Below, one piece after another: positions 6,621-11,163 of a DNA stretch of 11,163 bases. The position numbers and the translations under genes were made by a program. Source of the stretch: Cytophagales bacterium (GTDB lineage: Bacteria; Bacteroidota; Bacteroidia; Cytophagales; Amoebophilaceae). Numbering within the stretch: the first letter of the stretch is position 1; every line of letters begins with the position of its first letter. The notes under the pieces were generated by a model. The model was not told the DNA's origin and did not search any database. It saw nothing but the letters and a program-made list of their open reading frames with translations. The stretch lies in NCBI GenBank assembly GCA_022360235.1, contig JAKSDE010000244.1:1-11163 (forward strand). Direction: 5' to 3'.

Positions 6621-7676
6621 GGTATTTCTCTTCGAACCACGCTGTATGGTACCCATTTTTTTGCCCAAGATGCTAGAATTCAAGCTATTCGACATCAGCT
6701 AGTTCCTTCTATAGGTTTTACGTATACGCCTGACTTCTCTAGTGAACGATTTGGCTACTGGCAGAGGGTTCGAGTTAATGAAGCAGGTAAAATAGAAAAA
6801 CGTTCTAGGTTTGACAAATTTGTCTACGGGGCACCAGGAAATCGCGCTAGTGCCAGGGTAGATATAAGCCTGAAAAATACGTTAGAGATGAAGATAAAGC
6901 GTAAAAAAGATCCAAGTGATGCTGCCAAGAAAGTACCTATTTTAGAAGGTTTTGACTTTAGTACATCTTATGACTTTTTAGCAGATAGTTTCCACTTAAG
7001 TGATATTCAATTTAACGCACGAACTCATTTGCTAGATAAATTAATCAACCTCCAATGGAATGCTACCTTTGATCCTTACCTTTACAAGCTTATTAGTAAA
7101 ACGTATGATCCTAATGGTAGGCTAGAGATTAGACAACAAAAAGTCGATGAATTTGCTTGGAATCATGGCCAAGGATTAGGACAAGTGAAGAAAGCATCTT
7201 TGGGTGTGGCAGTTGACTTAAATTCTCAATCTAAGAAGTTAGGACTAGGCAAGGATAGTCCTAGTAGATTAGAAAATCAAGAAGAATTAGCCCGTGTTAA
7301 GAATGATCCTGAGCATTATGTAGATTTCAAGATACCATGGAGACTAGGACTAAATTATACGTGGGAGTATACTAAAGAAGGATTCAATCCCCAAGATGTT
7401 AACCAGACAATTTCTTTTAATGGCGAACTCAATCTTACAGAAAAATGGAAAGTTAGCTTTAGTAGTGCTTATGATATAAAGAAAAAAGATTTAGTAGGTA
7501 CTTCGACAAGAATTGAGCTTCATAGAGATTTGCACTGCTGGGAAATGTACCTTAGCTGGCGTCCTATAGGAGCTCTTCGATCCTATGAATTCTACGTCCG
7601 TCCCAAAGCATTTATATTGAGAGATCTGAAGTACGAGAAAATCTCTAGAAACAAGTCGATCTCGTCGCTAGAATAG
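6618..7676 (+). CDS. lptD: LptD, C-terminal barrel part (separate frame after the amber codon)
   Basis: These 352 residues complete the LptD beta-barrel. They begin MGISLRTTLYGTHFF and contain alternating polar/hydrophobic strands such as IRHQLVPSIGFTYTPDF and FDFSTSYDFLADSFHLSDI. They end with a family-typical last-strand region: LHRDLHCWEMYLSWRPIG (about 311-328) and FILRDLKYEKISR. With the preceding part and the three codons between, the total is about 948 residues, matching full-length Bacteroidota LptD. No other defect is seen: the frame is open throughout, which argues that the stop is recent, read through, or tolerated by reinitiation. The fragment has no signal peptide of its own, so it could reach the outer membrane only if made as a read-through product. 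Homology is sure; whether this is expressed as a separate protein is unknown. Confidence 0.85.
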   Translation: MGISLRTTLYGTHFFAQDARIQAIRHQLVPSIGFTYTPDFSSERFGYWQRVRVNEAGKIEKRSRFDKFVYGAPGNRASARVDISLKNTLEMKIKRKKDPSDAAKKVPILEGFDFSTSYDFLADSFHLSDIQFNARTHLLDKLINLQWNATFDPYLYKLISKTYDPNGRLEIRQQKVDEFAWNHGQGLGQVKKASLGVAVDLNSQSKKLGLGKDSPSRLENQEELARVKNDPEHYVDFKIPWRLGLNYTWEYTKEGFNPQDVNQTISFNGELNLTEKWKVSFSSAYDIKKKDLVGTSTRIELHRDLHCWEMYLSWRPIGALRSYEFYVRPKAFILRDLKYEKISRNKSISSLE

Positions 7677-8073
7677 TAATAATCTAAATTAACCACCGAA
7701 AAATTACCGTTTTTCAAAAAATAGAGACACGTAGCTTCTCCATTTGTATCTTTGTAAATAGGTCTTCCTAGAAAACCTTATAATAATCTAAACATCCCTA
7801 GCTTATACAAGACTTCAATAGGGAGCAATCAACAGGTACTATAGTAATTCATGTTGAATTAAGGATTTTTAAGTTTCAGAAGAGAGCGATTGAAAAATAC
7901 TTCAAGAGGCTCCAATACATTCAATACTCTACTCAATCAATGAACCGCAACAATTAGTCAATGCTGTGTCTTTTACACTTAAAATGACTATTTTAGCTCA
8001 CAAAAACTCATGTATAGCATAACAACATTTGCGAGAAAAACCTTGATGGCACGACAAACCTTGCAAAAAAATA
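7677..8073. other. Gene-free stretch after lptD
   Basis: No complete gene is recognisable. A weak A/T hairpin (GAAAAA 7698-7703, TTTTTC 7710-7715) lies 22 bases after the lptD stop and could aid termination. A stop-bounded plus-strand frame (7802-7957) reads about 51 residues with a coding-like core, FQKRAIEKYFKRLQYIQYS, but has no family match I can name and may be a gene remnant. A perfect -7 box match (7747-7754) is listed separately. Confidence 0.4.
7747..7754 (+). promoter_or_regulatory. Orphan Bacteroidota -7 box (TAnnTTTG)
   Basis: TATCTTTG matches the TAnnTTTG consensus fully, but no TTTG -33 element is visible at the usual distance, and no recognisable gene follows for about 800 bases. 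If active, it would transcribe the repeat-containing gap toward nadD. A single 8-base match can occur by chance. Confidence 0.22.
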
Positions 8074-8180
8074 GGGCTTCCGGCAGGGAAACAAACCGTC
8101 GTGGCTAAACACGCTCAATGACGTAGTTAGCCTGCTGGAAAACGCCTCAACAATAGAACCCTCGAGCGTTATGAAGGGGT
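8074..8180. repeat. Intergenic direct repeat, copy A
   Basis: This is a 107-bp unit starting GGGCTTCCGGCAGGG and ending TTATGAAGGGGT. Its last 54 bases (8127-8180) match 8384-8437 at 50 of 54 positions. It contains CTCGAG where copy B has CTGGAG, and GGCTAA/TTAGCC (8103-8108, 8127-8132) in place of copy B's longer stem. On the minus strand the copy sits inside an open frame (8008-8280) whose peptide includes HPFITLEGSIVEAFSSRLTT. That frame has no recognised family, and I do not call it as a gene. The unit is more GC-rich than the surroundings. Confidence 0.75.
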
Positions 8181-8213
8181 GAGTATTATAAAAAATCCGC
8201 CTTTGAAAAATGT

Positions 8214-8312
8214 TTAAAATTCCCAGCGAAGTGCGGCCAAAAATTGGCGTGTTTGAGGAGTAAAGCGACGAGTTGGCCAATTTTTAGCACGTAGGGCAGG
8301 AATTTTAGCCAT
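8214..8312 (-). other. Short basic ORF between the two repeat copies
   Basis: On the minus strand an ATG (8310-8312) opens a 32-residue frame ending at TAA (8214-8216). It begins MAKIPALRAKNWPTRRF and ends FLAALRWEF. The composition is strongly basic and aromatic, unlike a random A/T-rich frame, but there is no Shine-Dalgarno and no family I can name. It may be a tiny gene, the relic of a longer one, or part of the repeated element. Confidence 0.22.
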
Positions 8313-8328
8313 TTTTCAACAGCGGTGA

Positions 8329-8437
8329 GGGCCCCCGGCAGGGGAATCAAAAAGTAAGGGATAAGCAGGTTAAAATGACGAATTTAGCCTGCTGCAAAAT
8401 GCCTCAACAATAGAACCCTGGAGCGTTATTAAGGGGT
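8329..8437. repeat. Intergenic direct repeat, copy B, with an 11-bp stem-loop
   Basis: This is the second copy of the unit at 8074-8180, in the same orientation and about 257 bp further on. The 5' half is diverged by small indels; the 3' 54 bases are nearly identical. It holds a long inverted repeat: AGCAGGTTAAA (8364-8374) pairs over 11 positions (one G-T) with TTTAGCCTGCT (8383-8393), with an 8-base loop. On the minus strand the matching frame reads PLITLQGSIVEAFCSRL before a stop. The function is unknown. Confidence 0.75.
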
Positions 8438-8510
8438 AGCTAGCTGTACTCATTTTTAGGTACTAAAATACAATACTAAATCCAAACTGTTTTACTATAT
8501 CATAGATCGG

Positions 8511-8545
8511 AGTAGCGTATCTGTAGTGGTTCCCTATTCGCTACT
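8511..8545. promoter_or_regulatory. Inverted repeat just upstream of nadD
   Basis: AGTAGCG (8511-8517) and CGCTACT (8539-8545) are perfect 7-bp arms separated by 21 bases, ending 15 bases before the nadD start. This could be an operator, a leader hairpin or the edge of an old insertion. The sequence does not decide between them. Confidence 0.3.
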
Positions 8546-8560
8546 TTAAATGTTACTATC

Positions 8561-9148
8561 TTGACAATAGGATTGTTTTTAGGTTCTTTTAACCCTATTC
8601 ATATAGGGCATTTAATCATTGCTAACACAGTAGTAACGCGCCACCTTGTTGATCAAGTGTGGCTGATTGTTACGCCGCAAAATCCCCTCAAAAGTAGTAG
8701 CGATCTCCTCCACGTATCTGATCGATTAGCTATGGTATCGTTAGCTATTGCAGCCAATGACTGCCTAAGGGCTTGTGATATAGAATGTAAAATGTCTCCA
8801 CCCCACTACACCATCGATACACTCACCTTGCTTCAAACGCAATATCCTCGTTATTCTTTTATAATAATCATAGGAGAGGACAACTTAGCCACTTTTGACC
8901 AATGGAAAGACCATAAAAAGCTATTAGAAAATTATAGTTTAATCGTCTATCCACGTTTTCAATCAAAAGAGAAGAAAGTCAATATAACACATCCGCACAT
9001 TAAGCTGATCGATGCTCCTTTGTTAGGTATTTCAGCGAGTTCTATTAGAAAAGCAATCCAGGAGCGTCACTCAATTAAGTATCTCGTACCTGAGGAAGTA
9101 GAAAAATACATTAACCGTAAGAAATTATATAGCGTTCCTAGTTCTTAG
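8561..9148 (+). CDS. nadD: Nicotinate-nucleotide adenylyltransferase (NadD)
   Basis: The 195-residue enzyme joins nicotinate mononucleotide and ATP to give nicotinate adenine dinucleotide, in the common last part of NAD synthesis in the cytosol. Nucleotidyltransferase motifs are plain: GSFNPIHIGH (8-17), with the (H/T)xGH ATP-binding signature near the N-terminus; PQNPLK (39-44); IGEDNLATFDQW (104-115); and ISASSIRKAI (157-166), the ISxxxxR motif. Length is normal for the family (about 190-215). The frame has no ATG before the first motif; TTG at 8561 places MTIGLFLGSF exactly as in homologues, so it is the likely start, without a Shine-Dalgarno. The gene stands alone, far from its upstream neighbour and followed by about 320 bases before the barrel gene. 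It should be essential unless NAD is imported. Confidence 0.93.
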   Translation: MTIGLFLGSFNPIHIGHLIIANTVVTRHLVDQVWLIVTPQNPLKSSSDLLHVSDRLAMVSLAIAANDCLRACDIECKMSPPHYTIDTLTLLQTQYPRYSFIIIIGEDNLATFDQWKDHKKLLENYSLIVYPRFQSKEKKVNITHPHIKLIDAPLLGISASSIRKAIQERHSIKYLVPEEVEKYINRKKLYSVPSS

Positions 9149-9161
9149 TTCCTATTTTTAG

Positions 9162-9181
9162 GTCCTCCTCTCAGGAGGGAC
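9162..9181 (+). terminator. Hairpin after nadD (possible terminator)
   Basis: CCTCCT (9164-9169), loop CTC, AGGAGG (9173-9178), extended by GT/AC with one bulged G, starts 14 bases after the nadD stop. No T-run follows, so it is at best an atypical terminator or 3'-end stabiliser. Confidence 0.35.
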
Positions 9182-9193
9182 AGGTGTGGTAAA

Positions 9194-9215
9194 ACAAGGT
9201 AGAACTCTACCCTGT
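9194..9215 (+). other. Second hairpin downstream of nadD
   Basis: ACA-A-GGTAG (9194-9202), loop AACT (9203-9206), CTACC-C-TGT (9207-9215) forms an 8-bp stem with one mismatch, 12 bases after the first hairpin. No T-run follows. The rest of the 9216-9469 gap is A/T-rich and holds no recognisable gene; a 21-codon frame at 9217-9282 is too short to support. Confidence 0.3.
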
Positions 9216-9347
9216 AATGGTTCACATTGTGCTACCTTCTGAACTTCCTGATTCTATCAAACGCGAAATTGATGTAAACTAACGCTTATTACAGCATGCT
9301 AAATTTAATCTTCTAATTTTCACCTCCTGAAACCAAGTATTTTGGTG

Positions 9348-9367
9348 CGCTAACCTAATGATTAGCG
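9348..9367. promoter_or_regulatory. Inverted repeat upstream of the first barrel gene
   Basis: CGCTAA (9348-9353) and TTAGCG (9362-9367) flank an 8-base spacer, and the inner CTAAT-G-ATTAG (9355-9365) is itself palindromic. It lies about 100 bases before the ATG at 9470 and directly at the left edge of the block shared with the second barrel gene. It could be an operator or a duplication scar. The second gene lacks it. Confidence 0.28.
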
Positions 9368-9469
9368 TAAATTTTTAAAATAAAGAAATATTTAATTTCG
9401 TTTTCTCAATACTATTTCTTAGTATTGCTACAATAATTATTTTTTAATTCTAACTCAAATTTTAAAACT
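9366..9469 (+). repeat. Duplicated leader block, copy 1
   Basis: This A/T-rich stretch up to the ATG closely matches 10498-10601 before the second barrel gene. Identical runs include GTTTTCTCAATACTATTTCTTA and the final AAATTTTAAAACT, read in separate pieces. It probably carries the promoter and the untranslated leader. No perfect TAnnTTTG box was found in it. Confidence 0.7.
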
Positions 9470-10114
9470 ATGAAAAAAGTAATTTTATCAGCTCTGCTTG
9501 CATCGGCACTTTGTGTACCAGGTGTCAAGGCACAAACAATTCATTTCGGCCCCAAAGCAGGGGGTAATCTCTCTTGGGTTACTCAATCCATATATTTTGA
9601 GGGCGATAACCCGGGTGGTATCAAGAACGCAATGTTCTCCTTCCACGCGGGCGCATATGGGAAGTATATGTTTAGCGATACATGGGGTGTAGGGGTAGAA
9701 GCACTATACACGGGAATGGGTGACAAAAAAGATGATAGGAATAAGACAAAGTTAGATTATCTTACTGTACCCGTTTTGGCTCAGTTTCACTTACCTAGTA
9801 TAGAAGGTTTAAGCTTTCACCTAGGGCCTCAAGTAGGATTCTTAATGAGTGCTAAGTTTTCTTCTTTTAATCAAGATACAGGGAAAGGTGAAAAAGATGT
9901 AGATGTCAAAGAGAAATTCAAGGACATTGACTTTGCTATCGTTGGAGGAGCAGAATATGCGTTTGATTTTGGGCTAACCCTAGGAGCAAGATACAACTTT
10001 GGGGTGCTAGAGGTAGTTGAAAAGGAGGATAAAATAATTGGGGCTGGTAAACATACCAACCAATGTATCCAAGCATATGTAGGTTACAACTTGGCCAAAG
10101 TTTTAGCAAAGTAA
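9470..10114 (+). CDS. Small outer-membrane beta-barrel protein (PF13568-like), paralogue 1
   Basis: The 214-residue protein starts with a clear signal peptide (MKKVILSALLASALCVPGVKA, cleavage about after residue 21). It then shows the Bacteroidota small-barrel opening HFGPKAGGNLSW. Alternating strands follow: GAYGKYMFSDTWGVGVEALYTGMG, LDYLTVPVLAQFHLP, LSFHLGPQVGFLM, IVGGAEYAFDFGLTLGARYNFG, and a last strand ending YVGYNLAKVLAK. This is the PorT/OMP_b-brl_2 type of 8-10-strand outer-membrane protein. Such proteins are often abundant and surface-exposed in this phylum, but the specific role is unknown. The ATG at 9470 follows an A-rich leader without a Shine-Dalgarno, common for strongly expressed Bacteroidota genes. 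A close paralogue follows in the same orientation 487 bp downstream. Family call sure; function open. Confidence 0.85.
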   Translation: MKKVILSALLASALCVPGVKAQTIHFGPKAGGNLSWVTQSIYFEGDNPGGIKNAMFSFHAGAYGKYMFSDTWGVGVEALYTGMGDKKDDRNKTKLDYLTVPVLAQFHLPSIEGLSFHLGPQVGFLMSAKFSSFNQDTGKGEKDVDVKEKFKDIDFAIVGGAEYAFDFGLTLGARYNFGVLEVVEKEDKIIGAGKHTNQCIQAYVGYNLAKVLAK

Positions 10115-10133
10115 TTTTAGCAAACACGAAATT

Positions 10134-10175
10134 CTCCCTCCATAACATCGTTAGATGTTGGCTGGGGCGAGGGAG
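10134..10175 (+). terminator. Nested hairpin after the first barrel gene
   Basis: An outer stem CTCCCTC (10134-10140) with GAGGGAG (10169-10175) encloses a second perfect stem AACATC-GTTA-GATGTT (10144-10159). It begins 20 bases after the stop codon. No T-run follows, so termination is a guess; it may protect the 3' end of an abundant mRNA. Confidence 0.4.
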
Positions 10176-10204
10176 GGTGTAATAAAGTGAAGGCGTAAAA
10201 GGTA

Positions 10205-10450
10205 CACGCAAGCCCCCATTTTTAAAGTCAGGGATCTTTCTGCCTTTCTTTATAATAGCTTCAACATGCCTTGTAAACTCCTCTACTCTCGAGTTGGCTT
10301 TAGAGGTTCATAAACAACGGCCGTAGCATTTGTTGTGGGTATGTAAAATCTCTCTTTGCCTGACGAGCTTAAAATTGGAGAGACTGGTTTTATAGAGCGG
10401 GAATGTTGAATTTTAGTATTTTCTCGAAAAAAAGACTTCTCTCGTCTTTA
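10205..10450 (-). pseudogene. Possible decayed gene fragments (unidentified)
   Basis: On the minus strand two neighbouring frames look coding-like. One, right of about 10310, reads through SIKPVSPILSSSGKERFYIP and AVVYEPLKPTRE to a stop. The other, immediately left of it, reads SRVEEFTRHVEAIIKKGRK and then IPDFKNGGLRVP. A frameshift or stop near 10295-10300 would link them. There is no start codon, no Shine-Dalgarno and no family I can name. This is the only gene-like content in the 10176-10497 gap. Low confidence. Confidence 0.18.
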
Positions 10451-10497
10451 AACAATGTTTTTCAAGGATCAAAATCTACTTTTCAACACACCCAGAG

Positions 10498-10601
10498 CGT
10501 AAATTTCATTAAAATAAAAAAATTATTTAATTTTGTTTTCTCAATACTATTTCTTACTATTGCTATCATAATCATTTTTAACTAACTTAAATTTTAAAAC
10601 T
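10498..10601 (+). repeat. Duplicated leader block, copy 2
   Basis: This matches the block before the first barrel gene (9366-9469) with a few substitutions and small indels. It lies inside a 60-codon plus-strand frame (10403-10585) whose C-terminal end would be hydrophobic (FNFVFSILFLTIAIIIIF). Because copy 1 has a stop in front of the equivalent residues, I treat it as a leader rather than a gene. Confidence 0.7.
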
Positions 10602-11163
10602 ATGAAAAAAGTAATCTTATCAGCTATGCTTACATCGGCACTTTTTGTACCAGGTGTCAAGGCGCAAACAATTCATTTCGGCCCCAAAGTAGGGGGCAAT
10701 CTCTCTTGGATTTCCAACGACCGAGGTCCTGTTACGGGAAAAAAAGGGATCGACCTCTCAAAGGGGGGCTTACACGGAGGTGCATATGGGGAGTATGTGT
10801 TTGACGATACATGGGGCATAAGGGTAGAAGCACTCTATGCTGGAGTTGGTAGTAAAGAAAATAAGGACCTTAAGTTAAAGTTAGACTATCTTACTGTACC
10901 CGTTTTGGCTAATTTTCACTTACCCAGTATAGAAGGTTTAAGCTTTCACCTAGGGCCTCAAGTAGGACTCTTAACGCGTGCTAAGGGGGTTGCCTCTGAT
11001 CAAGAGGAGAGGGTAGTTGCCAAAGTAGATCTCAAAAGGAGGTTCAAGAACATTGACTTCGCTATCGTTGGGGGAGCAGAATATGCGTTTGAGTCTGGGC
11101 TCATTGTAGGCACAAGATACAACTTTGGTGTGACAGATGTTTATGATAAGGAGGAGTATAAAC
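10602..11163 (+). CDS. Small outer-membrane beta-barrel protein, paralogue 2 (partial, runs off the window)
   Basis: The frame is open from ATG 10602 to the last base: 187 codons, with the C-terminal strand missing. The signal peptide (MKKVILSAMLTSALFVPGVKA) and first strand (HFGPKVGGNLSW) are almost the same as in paralogue 1. So are LDYLTVPVLANFHLPSIEG, LSFHLGPQVG, NIDFAIVGGAEYAF and TRYNFGV. The differences concentrate in presumed loops: residues about 38-55 (SNDRGPVTGKKG instead of TQSIYFEGDNPG), the stretch before LKLKLDYL, and the loop around ASDQEERVVAK. Conserved strands with diverged loops suggest duplication followed by change in surface-exposed parts. Same A-rich leader, no Shine-Dalgarno. 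The function is unknown beyond the barrel fold. Confidence 0.82.
   Translation, partial: MKKVILSAMLTSALFVPGVKAQTIHFGPKVGGNLSWISNDRGPVTGKKGIDLSKGGLHGGAYGEYVFDDTWGIRVEALYAGVGSKENKDLKLKLDYLTVPVLANFHLPSIEGLSFHLGPQVGLLTRAKGVASDQEERVVAKVDLKRRFKNIDFAIVGGAEYAFESGLIVGTRYNFGVTDVYDKEEYK

Noticed and set aside
7802..7957. Plus-strand stop-to-stop frame with coding-like residues.
   Set aside because: No start codon, no Shine-Dalgarno and no family similarity I can name. At about 51 residues it may be chance or an unidentifiable remnant.
8008..8280. A 90-codon minus-strand frame over the repeat region.
   Set aside because: It has no recognisable domain and its composition changes along its length. It overlaps a direct repeat whose other copy is broken by stops in the matching frame, so it is better explained as part of a repeated element.
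9217..9282. 21-codon ORF beginning MVHIVLPSELPDSIKREI after nadD.
   Set aside because: It is too short, with no ribosome site and no partner. It overlaps nothing conserved that I can see.
10403..10585. 60-codon plus-strand frame ending in a hydrophobic stretch.
   Set aside because: Its C-terminal part is the duplicated leader, and copy 1 has a stop at the equivalent place, so the full frame is not conserved between the two copies.

Overview
The window looks like a piece of the genome of an AT-rich member of the Bacteroidota, most probably an intracellular lineage related to Amoebophilus or Cardinium. This is inference. It rests on the Bacteroidota-style LptD, MlaD-like and amidase cluster, the small PF13568-like outer-membrane barrels, A/T-rich leaders without clear Shine-Dalgarno sites, and decayed mobile DNA in long gene-poor gaps. 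No 16S or other phylogenetic marker is present, so the placement is not proven.

Layout. Positions 1-272 (minus) hold the middle of an IS110-family transposase that continues past the left edge and has lost its N-terminal catalytic part. Positions 348-422 hold the 3' end (domains V and VI) of a group II intron with no reverse transcriptase beside it. Next comes a 4'-phosphopantetheinyl transferase gene (486-1139, plus). It converges with only 4 bp to spare on a biotin-dependent acyl-CoA carboxylase carboxyltransferase gene (1144-2772, minus). An envelope cluster follows: an MCE/MlaD-like gene (2939-3883, minus) and an N-acetylmuramoyl-L-alanine amidase gene (3978-4757, minus), divergent from lptD (4830-7676, plus). 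lptD is interrupted by an in-frame amber codon at 6606-6608, with a possible restart ATG nine bases further on.

Positions 7677-8560 form a long gap with no recognisable gene. It carries two copies of a roughly 108-bp repeat, one of which contains an 11-bp stem-loop. nadD follows (8561-9148, plus). The right end holds two tandem paralogous outer-membrane barrel genes (9470-10114 complete; 10602 to the window edge, partial). Each is preceded by the same A/T-rich block of about 100 bp, so the duplication unit included the leader and probably the promoter.

How the genes fit together. LptD, the amidase and the MCE protein all act at the envelope (LPS export, peptidoglycan turnover, lipid transport) and probably form a functional neighbourhood. 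The phosphopantetheinyl transferase and the carboxyltransferase both touch acyl-carrier or acyl-CoA metabolism, but they are convergent and not an operon. nadD is housekeeping NAD synthesis. I did not find a clearly new multi-gene system. The most unusual signals are the split lptD, the orphan intron tail with an altered catalytic triad, and the unexplained intergenic repeat.
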